This document shows, piece after piece, positions 1-5,824 of a DNA stretch of 9,567 nucleotides. Source of the stretch: Chloroflexota bacterium (lineage in GTDB: Bacteria > Chloroflexota > Anaerolineae > UBA3071); the NCBI GenBank assembly GCA_014383605.1, contig JACNHM010000388.1:1-9567 (forward strand). Direction: 5' to 3'. A program made the position numbers and the translations under genes. Position 1 is the stretch's first letter, and every line of letters starts with the position of its first letter. The notes under the pieces were generated by a model. That model had not been told where the DNA came from. It ran no database searches and saw nothing but the letters and a program-made list of their open reading frames with translations.

Positions 1-39
1 GGAAAGCTGCCGGGTCCTTTCCAGCACTAGTGCTTGCAT
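1..39 (-). CDS. Start of a probable zinc-dependent medium-chain alcohol/polyol dehydrogenase (partial, runs off the window)
   Basis: Thirteen codons are visible, reading MQALVLERTRQLS, open to the window edge. The pattern M-x-A-L-V-L-E-x-x-x-x-L-S is the usual first beta strand of zinc-dependent medium-chain dehydrogenases such as sorbitol, threonine and alcohol dehydrogenases. An AAGGGAG ribosome binding site sits 6 nt before the ATG, which supports the start. The gene begins 27 bp after the small membrane protein with no terminator between them, so it is probably the fifth gene of the transporter operon. An NAD(P)-dependent dehydrogenase here would fit catabolism of an imported polyol or sugar. 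The family call rests on 13 residues and is tentative. The start itself is better supported. Confidence 0.5.
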   Translation of the reverse strand, partial: MQALVLERTRQLS

Positions 40-66
40 GGCTGTCTCCCTTAGCAAGATCGTGTC

Positions 67-330
67 TTATCCCCAGCGAACGATGAGAACCGCCAAGATC
101 AGTGTAAGGGCTGTGGCCACCCAGAGGGGAAGCGATGCCTCGACGAAGCGCATCCACAATAGATGGATGGCCACAAAGCAAACGACACTGATGAAGACGC
201 GATCGAAGGTGTTGGTCCTGATGGGCAAGAACCCCCGGCGGCCTCGGTGTTGTACGGGCGGAGCAATGCCAGACGTGCCCTCAGGCAGCGGGCCTTCTGG
301 ATGGCCAGATTTACTGAGTTGTTGTGACAT
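67..330 (-). CDS. Small two-helix membrane protein resembling the C-terminal half of DUF2160
   Basis: An 87-residue protein with a hydrophilic, Pro/Gly-rich N-terminus (about residues 1-38), then two hydrophobic helices at about 44-62 and 67-86, ending in VRWG. The stretch RRGFLP...T..DR.FIS, followed by IHLLW and a terminal RWG, resembles the C-terminal half of DUF2160. That is a family of about 90-residue membrane proteins encoded in glycerol-type ABC importer operons (the GlpU position in rhizobia). The usual N-terminal helix of that family is not visible here. It starts 5 bp after the upstream permease stop, with only a weak AAAGAG-like ribosome site, so it is probably translationally coupled. 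Its likely role is as an accessory subunit of the importer. Function is unproven, and the family assignment is from memory of its conserved tail. Confidence 0.6.
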   Translation of the reverse strand: MSQQLSKSGHPEGPLPEGTSGIAPPVQHRGRRGFLPIRTNTFDRVFISVVCFVAIHLLWMRFVEASLPLWVATALTLILAVLIVRWG

Positions 331-335
331 AGCGG

Positions 336-1190
336 CTACTCTTTCACTGCGCCGAAGGTCAGCCCCATGACGATGTATTTCTGAACCAGTGCCAGGAAAA
401 CAAGGGCTGGCAGAAGTGCGATCATAGCCACAGCGGCCATCTCACCCCAGTTGGTACCGGTGACCGTCACGAACTCGGCCAGGCCGGTGGTAATGGTTCG
501 TGCATCCACACTGGTCAGCGTGGCGGCGAAGAGATACTCATTCCAGGCGAAGACCCAACTGAGAATGAACGAGATGGCGATCCCCGGCGCAGCCAGCGGA
601 AGAATAACCTTGAGGAGCACGGTCGCTGTGTCTGCGCCGTCAACCAGTGCCGCTTCGTCCAGCTCGACAGGTATGCCGTCAATGATCCCCTTCAGGAGCC
701 AAATGGCAAAGGGCAGATTGAAGACGCAATAAAACAGGATCAAGCCGATGCGAGTATCAAACAGGGACCAGTCACCGATCTTGAACGTTCGCGTGAAGAG
801 CAGGAAGACCGGTAGCATGAAGGCGGCAGGCGGCGCCATGCGGTTGGTGATGGTCCAGAAGAAGATGCTCTCATCACCGCGCAGCCGCCAGCGCGAGAGC
901 GCATAGGTAGCGGTCACCGCCAGAAAGCTCACCAGCAGACCATTGGACGTAGAGATGATGATCGAGTTGGTCAAGTAGCGCTGCAAGGTAGGACTGCCCA
1001 GGGTCCTGGTGTAGTTCTTGACATAGAAGCTGGTTTGAATGAACGTGGGGGAGCCAAAGAGTTCCACCCGGCTGCGGGCGGAAACGACGAACAACCAGTA
1101 GATCGGCACCAGAATGATCAGCGTCGCCACAATCCAGATCGCGTACGTGCCAATCCAGCCTAGAGTCTTGCGTAAGCGTGATCTTGCCAT
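336..1190 (-). CDS. ABC transporter permease, MalG/UgpE-like (CUT1 carbohydrate importer)
   Basis: A 284-residue inner-membrane subunit of a binding-protein-dependent importer. It has a short cytoplasmic N-terminus, a first membrane helix at about residues 13-36 and about six helices in all. The cytoplasmic EAA loop is clear at about 176-202 ([13 protein letters not shown], then ILP), the site that docks the ATPase. The C-terminus GLTFGAVKE is like that of polyol and glycerol permeases. I choose the ATG at 1190: a GAGGT ribosome site overlaps the upstream permease stop, 6-7 nt before it. A GTG at 1202 would add four residues and overlap the upstream gene by 4 bp, but no ribosome site is apparent for it. 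It pairs with the next permease as the heterodimeric pore. The transported substrate cannot be read from the sequence. Confidence 0.92.
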   Translation of the reverse strand: MARSRLRKTLGWIGTYAIWIVATLIILVPIYWLFVVSARSRVELFGSPTFIQTSFYVKNYTRTLGSPTLQRYLTNSIIISTSNGLLVSFLAVTATYALSRWRLRGDESIFFWTITNRMAPPAAFMLPVFLLFTRTFKIGDWSLFDTRIGLILFYCVFNLPFAIWLLKGIIDGIPVELDEAALVDGADTATVLLKVILPLAAPGIAISFILSWVFAWNEYLFAATLTSVDARTITTGLAEFVTVTGTNWGEMAAVAMIALLPALVFLALVQKYIVMGLTFGAVKE

Positions 1191-1198
1191 AGGGCACC

Positions 1199-2074
1199 TC
1201 ACTCGCTCTGCCGGCCCATCTGCGTGATGGCCACAAAGAGCAGCCAGCAGAGGACAATGGTGAAGTACAGAGATAGCAGGGACATGGCGGAACCATAGCC
1301 ATAGTCCGTCTTGGGGAGAACGATACGCCAGATGTGGATGCCCATGTAGCGGGTAGCCGTTCCAGGCCCCCCCCCTGTCAGCATGAAGACCTCATCCACG
1401 ATGCGCAGCGCGTCCATGAGGCGGATGAAGAGCGTCGTCAGAATGACCGGCATCATCATGGGGATGGTCAGATAGCGGAAGATCTGCCATCTGTTGGCCC
1501 CATCCACCAGGGCCTGTTCCATGGGCTCTTTGGGCAGAGCCGACAACCCGGCCAACATAGTCAGCGTGACGAAAGGCGTCCAGTGCCAGATGTCCATCAA
1601 GACGGTGGTCAGAAAGGCATGGTCGGCGAAACGGCCGATGTTGTAGTTGATATCGAACCACCTGTCGAGGTAGTACGGCACTGGGCCGAAGCCAGGAATG
1701 GTCAGCAAGCGCCAGGTGGCGCCCACTGCAATAGGTGCAACCATCAGCGGCAGGGCATGGAGTGTGCGGAAGAAGGTCTTGCCGGGGAAGTCCTTGGTCA
1801 GTAACTGGGCCAGCAGGAAGCCCAGCACCAACTCGGTACCCACCGCCCAGAGGGTGAACTGCACGGTACGCCAGAGCGATGTCAGGAAGTCCTTGTCGAA
1901 GACCAAGCGGCGATAGTTGTTGGCGCCAGCGAACACCATCCCGACTTTGGCCGAGAAGACGTTCCAGTCGAAGAAACCGATGTAAACGACATAGAGGAAG
2001 GGCAAAAGCCCCGTGATCCCTAGGATAACCAGGGTGGGGGCCAGCAGCCCCCACCCTGTACGGTTTGACCTCAT
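1199..2074 (-). CDS. ABC transporter permease, MalF/UgpA-like (CUT1 carbohydrate importer)
   Basis: A 291-residue polytopic membrane protein with a first helix at about residues 8-32, a run of helices from about 69 onward, and an EAA loop at about 186-206 ([12 protein letters not shown], then IP). The [11 protein letters not shown] segment at about 231-241 is typical of MalF/UgpA permeases, next to the substrate path. It forms the translocation pore with the 336-1190 permease. It lies 21 bp downstream of the binding-protein stop, with no strong Shine-Dalgarno before the ATG at 2074. Its stop codon overlaps the ribosome site of the next permease, implying coupled translation. The three glycines of the GGGPG motif are encoded by a run of nine G (nine C at 1367-1375 on the plus strand), a possible slippage site. 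Confidence 0.92.
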   Translation of the reverse strand: MRSNRTGWGLLAPTLVILGITGLLPFLYVVYIGFFDWNVFSAKVGMVFAGANNYRRLVFDKDFLTSLWRTVQFTLWAVGTELVLGFLLAQLLTKDFPGKTFFRTLHALPLMVAPIAVGATWRLLTIPGFGPVPYYLDRWFDINYNIGRFADHAFLTTVLMDIWHWTPFVTLTMLAGLSALPKEPMEQALVDGANRWQIFRYLTIPMMMPVILTTLFIRLMDALRIVDEVFMLTGGGPGTATRYMGIHIWRIVLPKTDYGYGSAMSLLSLYFTIVLCWLLFVAITQMGRQSE

Positions 2075-2095
2075 ATGGCTATACCACGTTTGTTA

Positions 2096-4963
2096 TTACT
2101 GGCCGTAACCCAGTCGGACGAGCTCCTCGTCCACGGCGGCGGCCATCTGGTCGAGGGCGTCCTCAGGCGTCAGCTCACCAGCGATGGCCTTCCACATGAA
2201 CGTATCCATCACCGCGCGCACCGCATTGTGGAACGGGAACGGCGGCGCTCCGGCGAAGAGATGCCCCTTCTCCTCCAACAAGGTGTAGTAGCCGTCCACC
2301 TTCGCATCCGCCTCCTTCACCAACGGATCATCGAAGGTCGCCTGGTGCACGATGCGCGCCCCAGCCACCGCCCACGCCGGCTGCACCGCCGGCTGGCCGA
2401 TGTACTGCAGCCACAACAGCGTCGCCTCCTTGTTCTTCGAGGAGTGCGGGACGCTAAAGGCCCCACCGTCGTAGTACCCGATGTAGCCCTGGCCAGCCTC
2501 CGCAGCCTCCATCACGCCCTCACCAGTGGGCGGCAAGGCCACACCCACATTGCCCACCACCGCCGAACGCTCGGGGTCGGTAGCGATCCACGACGCATTC
2601 TCGCCATACACCCAGCCCTGCGCCGCTCGTCCTGCCGCAAAGCTGGCCGCCACCTCATCCCAGGTGCTCGACGTCGCCTCCGGCGGCGCATACTCCAGCA
2701 TCCCCAGCCAGAAGCTCAACGCCTCCTTCGCCAGGTCGCTGTTCATCCCGCCGCCGTTCTCCACCGTCGCCTTCCAGTTCTCCATATCGATGCCCCAGTT
2801 GTACAGCCCAAAGCTGGGCGCTATCGTCTCGAAGAACTCATACGTCGACGACGCATGCCCCGATGCGCCCTGCACCGTCGTGCCCCACAGATCCAGACCC
2901 TGCTCCTCACCGTACGCAGTGAAGAACTTGGCGTTGTCGGCATACTGCTCAAACGTCGTCGCCGGCGCCAGATCGTACCCGTACTCCGCCTTGAACGCCG
3001 CCTGAATCTCCGGATCCTCGAACAGATCCTTCCGATAGAGGTAGATCTTCACGAACGCCTCCATCGGCACACCGTACACGTCACCTGTCTCCGGATCCTT
3101 GAAGGAGTCGATGAAGGTGGTGAAGTCGTCGAGATTGAACTCGGCAGCCACCAACCCAGGGTTGTCCTTCAGCATCTGCGTCAGGTTGACCAGGAAGTCG
3201 CGGGCCAGGTAGGAGTAGACGATGTCCTGCTCGACGTAGACGAAGTCATAGATGCCCGTGGCGGCCTCCATGTCTTTGATCGCCTTGTCGTACATCTGAT
3301 CCCAGGACGTCACCTCGAACTCCACCTTGATCCCCGTCTCCTCCTCGAATTGCTTCGCCAACACGTCGCTCACGTACTTCGACGGCGGCGTGCTCTCCGA
3401 AATACCCCTGATCGTCACGCCAGCGTACGGCTCCGCCGCCTTCGCCCACCAACCCACTTCCGGGGCCGCAGCCGCAGGCGCAGCCACTCCGGGGCCATAG
3501 CCCAAGCGCGCCAGCTCCTCGTCCACGGCGGCGGCCATCTGGTCGAGGGCGTCCTCAGGCGTCAGCTCACCAGCGATGGCCTTCCACATGAACGTATCCA
3601 TCACCGCGCGCACCGCATTGTGGAACGGGAACGGCGGCGCTCCGGCGAAGAGATGCCCCTTCTCCTCCAACAAGGTGTAGTAGCCGTCCACCTTCGCATC
3701 CGCCTCCTTCACCAACGGATCATCGAAGGTCGCCTGGTGCACGATGCGCGCCCCAGCCACCGCCCACGCCGGCTGCACCGCCGGCTGGCCGATGTACTGC
3801 AGCCACAACAGCGTCGCCTCCTTGTTCTTCGAGGAGTGCGGGACGCTAAAGGCCCCACCGTCGTAGTACCCGATGTAGCCCTGGCCAGCCTCCGCAGCCT
3901 CCATCACGCCCTCACCAGTGGGCGGCAAGGCCACACCCACATTGCCCACCACCGCCGAACGCTCGGGGTCGGTAGCGATCCACGACGCATTCTCGCCATA
4001 CACCCAGCCCTGCGCCGCTCGTCCTGCCGCAAAGCTGGCCGCCACCTCATCCCAGGTGCTCGACGTCGCCTCCGGCGGCGCATACTCCAGCATCCCCAGC
4101 CAGAAGCTCAACGCCTCCTTCGCCAGGTCGCTGTTCATCCCGCCGCCGTTCTCCACCGTCGCCTTCCAGTTCTCCATATCGATGCCCCAGTTGTACAGCC
4201 CAAAGCTGGGCGCTATCGTCTCGAAGAACTCATACGTCGACGACGCATGCCCCGATGCGCCCTGCACCGTCGTGCCCCACAGATCCAGACCCTGCTCCTC
4301 ACCGTACGCAGTGAAGAACTTGGCGTTGTCGGCATACTGCTCAAACGTCGTCGCCGGCGCCAGATCGTACCCGTACTCCGCCTTGAACGCCGCCTGAATC
4401 TCCGGATCCTCGAACAGATCCTTCCGATAGAGGTAGATCTTCACGAACGCCTCCATCGGCACACCGTACACGTCACCTGTCTCCGGATCCTTGAAGGAGT
4501 CGATGAAGGTGGTGAAGTCGTCGAGATTGAACTCGGCAGCCACCAACCCAGGGTTGTCCTTCAGCATCTGCGTCAGGTTGACCAGGAAGTCGCGGGCCAG
4601 GTAGGAGTAGACGATGTCCTGCTCGACGTAGACGAAGTCATAGATGCCCGTGGCGGCCTCCATGTCTTTGATCGCCTTGTCGTACATCTGATCCCAGGAC
4701 GTCACCTCGAACTCCACCTTGATCCCCGTCTCCTCCTCGAATTGCTTCGCCAACACGTCGCTCACGTACTTCGACGGCGGCGTGCTCTCCGAAATACCCC
4801 TGATCGTCACGCCAGCGTAGGGCTCCGCCGCTTTCGCCCACCAGCTCACCTCTTCCTCCGCAGGAGGGGGAAGTGCGGGCGTTGGCTGGACAGGCGCACA
4901 CTGAACGATGAACATGCTGGCGACCACAAGCAAAGCCAGAATCGTCCACAGTTTGGATTTCAT
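2096..4963 (-). CDS. Extracellular solute-binding lipoprotein with two tandem family-1 binding domains
   Basis: A 955-residue substrate-capture protein of the CUT1 importer. Residues 1-21 look like a lipoprotein signal (KSK start, hydrophobic core, then FIVQC), with Cys22 as the probable lipidation site. Gln at -1 is atypical for a lipobox. A Pro/Glu-rich tether (about 23-39) leads to domain 1 (about 41-490), an Ala/Pro linker (491-504: [14 protein letters not shown]), and domain 2 (505-955). Each domain is about 450 residues, the size of one complete family-1 (MalE-like) binding protein, so this is a full duplication. The period is exactly 464 codons, and the only amino-acid change in the shared body is Ala to Val near the C-terminus (EELARLGYG versus EELVRLGYG). 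The start is well supported: AAGGAGG lies about 8 nt before the ATG. The ligand is unknown; the operon context suggests a polyol or sugar. An assembly artefact must be kept in mind. Confidence 0.9.
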   Translation of the reverse strand: MKSKLWTILALLVVASMFIVQCAPVQPTPALPPPAEEEVSWWAKAAEPYAGVTIRGISESTPPSKYVSDVLAKQFEEETGIKVEFEVTSWDQMYDKAIKDMEAATGIYDFVYVEQDIVYSYLARDFLVNLTQMLKDNPGLVAAEFNLDDFTTFIDSFKDPETGDVYGVPMEAFVKIYLYRKDLFEDPEIQAAFKAEYGYDLAPATTFEQYADNAKFFTAYGEEQGLDLWGTTVQGASGHASSTYEFFETIAPSFGLYNWGIDMENWKATVENGGGMNSDLAKEALSFWLGMLEYAPPEATSSTWDEVAASFAAGRAAQGWVYGENASWIATDPERSAVVGNVGVALPPTGEGVMEAAEAGQGYIGYYDGGAFSVPHSSKNKEATLLWLQYIGQPAVQPAWAVAGARIVHQATFDDPLVKEADAKVDGYYTLLEEKGHLFAGAPPFPFHNAVRAVMDTFMWKAIAGELTPEDALDQMAAAVDEELARLGYGPGVAAPAAAAPEVGWWAKAAEPYAGVTIRGISESTPPSKYVSDVLAKQFEEETGIKVEFEVTSWDQMYDKAIKDMEAATGIYDFVYVEQDIVYSYLARDFLVNLTQMLKDNPGLVAAEFNLDDFTTFIDSFKDPETGDVYGVPMEAFVKIYLYRKDLFEDPEIQAAFKAEYGYDLAPATTFEQYADNAKFFTAYGEEQGLDLWGTTVQGASGHASSTYEFFETIAPSFGLYNWGIDMENWKATVENGGGMNSDLAKEALSFWLGMLEYAPPEATSSTWDEVAASFAAGRAAQGWVYGENASWIATDPERSAVVGNVGVALPPTGEGVMEAAEAGQGYIGYYDGGAFSVPHSSKNKEATLLWLQYIGQPAVQPAWAVAGARIVHQATFDDPLVKEADAKVDGYYTLLEEKGHLFAGAPPFPFHNAVRAVMDTFMWKAIAGELTPEDALDQMAAAVDEELVRLGYGQ
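2121..3427. repeat. Direct tandem repeat, copy B (encodes binding domain 2)
   Basis: I compared this stretch line by line with 3513-4819, offset 1392 bp, and found no difference across 1307 bp. Just outside it the two copies are still homologous but diverged: 7 of 20 bases differ at 2101-2120 versus 3493-3512, and 4 of 30 differ at 3428-3457 versus 4820-4849. The period is a multiple of three, so the reading frame is kept. Confidence 0.95.
3513..4819. repeat. Direct tandem repeat, copy A (encodes binding domain 1)
   Basis: Partner of the repeat at 2121-3427, identical over 1307 bp. The 85 bp between the two cores encode the end of domain 1, the Ala/Pro-rich linker and the first residues of domain 2. 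Confidence 0.95.
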
Positions 4964-4965
4964 TG

Positions 4966-4976
4966 CGTTTTCCTCC
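4966..4976 (-). promoter_or_regulatory. Strong ribosome binding site of the binding-protein gene
   Basis: On the minus strand an AAGGAGG core precedes the ATG at 4963 by about 8 nt. It is the best Shine-Dalgarno of the minus-strand operon apart from that of the leader ORF. This fits the usual need for more binding protein than permease. Confidence 0.8.
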
Positions 4977-4993
4977 TTAGTGTTGCAGTTGGT

Positions 4994-5044
4994 TTAGTTT
5001 GGGAATCTCAACGAGAGGCTTACAGCACTGTCCTTATTGGGCAT
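4994..5044 (-). CDS. Possible leader peptide (upstream ORF) of the binding-protein operon
   Basis: A 16-codon ORF (MPNKDSAVSLSLRFPN, stop TAA) lies wholly inside the predicted 5' leader of the importer operon, ending 30 bp before the binding-protein ATG. Its ribosome site is unusually good: GAAAGGGGGTGAT differs by one base from the full anti-Shine-Dalgarno complement and ends 2 nt before the ATG, with the G-run 5 nt away. It contains three Ser and three Leu codons, but no run of one amino acid that would mark classic attenuation. It could be a regulatory leader peptide, a standby ribosome site or chance. No homology is claimed. Confidence 0.35.
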   Translation of the reverse strand: MPNKDSAVSLSLRFPN

Positions 5045-5173
5045 TATCACCCCCTTTCAAGGTCAGTTGAGACGAGGAAGTTCAGCGAGTGTCTCACGCA
5101 CCGTCTGGCGGTCATGATCACGTTCTGGCAACGTTGGGGACCGCTCGAACATATGCCAGTAACATTGATGGAT

Positions 5174-5202
5174 ATTATATCACTGATTTTGACCTTTGTC
5201 AA
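5174..5202 (-). promoter_or_regulatory. Consensus sigma-70-type promoter of the solute-importer operon
   Basis: Minus strand: -35 TTGACA at 5202-5197, a 17-bp spacer, and -10 TATAAT at 5179-5174. Both hexamers match the consensus exactly and the spacing is optimal. Transcription would start near 5167, giving a leader of about 200 nt that contains the 16-codon ORF. A promoter this strong in front of a catabolic transporter usually needs a repressor, and dyad and direct repeats overlap its -35. Confidence 0.85.
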
Positions 5203-5210
5203 ATTTGTCA
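5188..5210. promoter_or_regulatory. Candidate operator overlapping the -35 of the importer promoter
   Basis: Plus strand: an inverted repeat TTTGAC-cttt-GTCAAA (5188-5203) overlaps a direct repeat of TTTGTCA (5195-5201 and 5204-5210, period 9). Three copies of one half-site across the -35 element and spacer would let a repressor block RNA polymerase. No regulator gene is in the window, so the family is unknown. Confidence 0.45.
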
Positions 5211-5220
5211 TAGGGCAACA

Positions 5221-5395
5221 GCAATTCTCAATATGGCGGTCCTCGGGGCAGAAGCATGTCACAGCATCACCGGACTGTCAAGCTATTGCCCCATGAGCTC
5301 CTTGTCCGTCGGGGAATCGAAGCCAGATGCGCCAGATGGCTCTCAAATCGAGAACTGCTACCACTTCATCAAGGTGATTTTGACATGAGGCACAG
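5221..5395. other. Intergenic stretch with no gene recognised
   Basis: Both strands carry short open frames here, but none has a convincing ribosome site or recognisable protein. The only local pattern I note is a perfect 8-bp direct repeat, GCCAGATG, at 5322-5329 and 5331-5338 (period 9). It could be a binding site or chance. Confidence 0.4.
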
Positions 5396-5465
5396 GATGA
5401 CGGAGTCCCCAGCTTGTTGGGGCTGCGCAGCCACGCCCCGAACAAGTTCGAGAGTCCGGCGCATC
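5396..5465. repeat. Imperfect 70-bp palindromic (stem-loop) element
   Basis: The core is an 11-bp stem with one bulge: CTTGTTGGGGC (5413-5423) pairs with GCCCC (5435-5439), one bulged G, and AACAAG (5441-5446). The loop region contains the end of the perfect 12-bp dyad GGCTGCGCAGCC (5421-5432). Outer pairs CGGA/TCCG (5401-5404/5455-5458) and GATG/CATC (5396-5399/5462-5465) extend it with internal loops. No T-run follows on either strand, so it is not an obvious terminator. It may be a REP-like repeat or a regulatory structure between the divergent promoters. Confidence 0.5.
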
Positions 5466-5516
5466 ACCCCACGTATCGGAATCAACGTGACGGACTACTA
5501 CCTTGCCGGTGGCGTT

Positions 5517-5545
5517 TTGACACTTTGCCCGCTCTGTGATAGAAT
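5517..5545 (+). promoter_or_regulatory. Sigma-70-type promoter of the ECF transporter operon
   Basis: Plus strand: -35 TTGACA (5517-5522), a 17-bp spacer, and -10 TAGAAT (5540-5545), one mismatch from consensus. The predicted start near 5552 places the structured leader and its terminator inside the transcript, ahead of the first gene at 5825. Confidence 0.82.
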
Positions 5546-5575
5546 GGGCACAGTTCTCTGAACAATCGACTCGTA

Positions 5576-5679
5576 GCATTTCCGATCCTCGGCGCCTAAG
5601 GGCCAGTCCGGCCTACGGACCGAGGACGACAGGGTGTAGCTGGAAACGGCTATGCCTCCCATCTTTGGAAAGGAGATGC
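5576..5679 (+). ncRNA. Structured leader RNA, candidate riboswitch aptamer (Moco-like)
   Basis: The closing helix P1 is GCATTTCC (5576-5583) with GGAGATGC (5672-5679), 8 bp with one wobble. Arm 1: CCTCGG/CCGAGG (5587-5592/5620-5625), then CCTAAG (5595-5600) opposite TACGG (5614-5618), topped by GGCC/GGCC (5601-5604/5610-5613). CCUAAG...UACGG is the 11-nt GAAA-tetraloop receptor with only the flipped-out U changed to C. Arm 2: GTAGCTG/CGGCTAT (5636-5642/5647-5653) capped by GAAA (5643-5646), extended below by GGGT/GCCT-type pairs. A GAAA loop and its receptor in one leader strongly imply a folded tertiary structure. The layout and the GGAAAC...GCCTCCC segment resemble what I recall of the Moco (molybdenum cofactor) RNA motif. 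That class call is memory-based; the structure itself is read directly. Confidence 0.72.
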
Positions 5680-5719
5680 GCCGTTGGGATCAATGGGCGC
5701 GGCGTCTCCATCAGACGCC
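5678..5719 (+). promoter_or_regulatory. Expression-platform hairpins downstream of the aptamer
   Basis: Hairpin 1 pairs GCGCCGTTG (5678-5686) with CAATGG plus CGC (5691-5700, one bulged G), loop GGAT. Its first bases overlap the 3' strand of aptamer helix P1, so the two compete. Hairpin 2 pairs GGCGTCT (5701-5707) with AGACGCC (5713-5719). The same GGCGTC can pair instead with GACGCC at 5773-5778 in the terminator, and GGCGC (5696-5700) can pair with GCGCC at 5757-5761. These alternatives would allow ligand-controlled switching of the terminator. Confidence 0.55.
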
Positions 5720-5751
5720 GTTTCTGTTGTCCGTGTGTGAGATGTGGCCAG

Positions 5752-5785
5752 AAGCGGCGCCTCCAGGTGGGGGACGCCGCTTTTT
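5752..5785 (+). terminator. Intrinsic terminator in the leader of the ECF operon (attenuator)
   Basis: AAGCGGCG (5752-5759) pairs with CGCCGCTT (5775-5782). The stem continues as CCTCC with GGGGG (5760-5764/5769-5773, one G-U pair, one bulged A) around an AGGT loop, and the T-run is 5781-5785. It lies between the promoter and the first gene, 40 bp before the start codon, and no gene precedes it on this strand. Its only sensible use is conditional premature termination. It also rules out the in-frame upstream start at 5744, which would put the terminator inside the gene. Confidence 0.85.
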
Positions 5786-5824
5786 CGTGTCCATCTGACT
5801 CAGCACCAGGCGAGAGGAATCCTG

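Noticed and set aside
2121..4819. The tandem repeat as a transposon, IS element or CRISPR-like array
   Set aside because: It is entirely explained as duplicated coding sequence in one frame. There is no transposase, no terminal inverted repeat and no short repeat-spacer periodicity.
2075..5296. A 1073-codon open frame on the plus strand, antisense to the binding-protein gene
   Set aside because: It mirrors the tandem repeat of the gene beneath it, is rich in Arg/Leu/His as antisense frames of GC-rich genes are, has no ribosome site or recognisable domain, and runs through the importer promoter.
5439..5450. CGAACAAGTTCG as a LexA/SOS box
   Set aside because: The half-sites fit, but the spacer is 2 bp instead of 4, the dyad is part of a longer stem-loop, and no SOS gene is nearby.
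5256..5579. Overlapping short open frames of about 70-130 codons on both strands in the intergenic region
   Set aside because: They have no ribosome sites or recognisable domains, and they cross the palindrome, the plus promoter and the leader RNA.
5636..5700. tRNA-like look of GGGTGTAGCTGGAAACGGCTA and following bases
   Set aside because: The first arm can mimic a D-arm, but there is no acceptor stem, no T-arm with GTTCRA, and no five-pair anticodon stem with a seven-base loop.
5744..5824. Upstream in-frame start giving the S component 27 more residues
   Set aside because: It begins at a GTG/ATG-like codon just before the terminator stem, so the terminator would be coding. The ATG at 5825 has a clear GAGAGG site and a typical S-component N-terminus.
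5552..5824. TPP, FMN, cobalamin or c-di-GMP-I riboswitch upstream of the ECF operon
   Set aside because: I do not see the TPP CTGAGA box, the FMN boxes or the B12 GCCACTG box. The tetraloop and receptor arms are in the opposite order to c-di-GMP-I.
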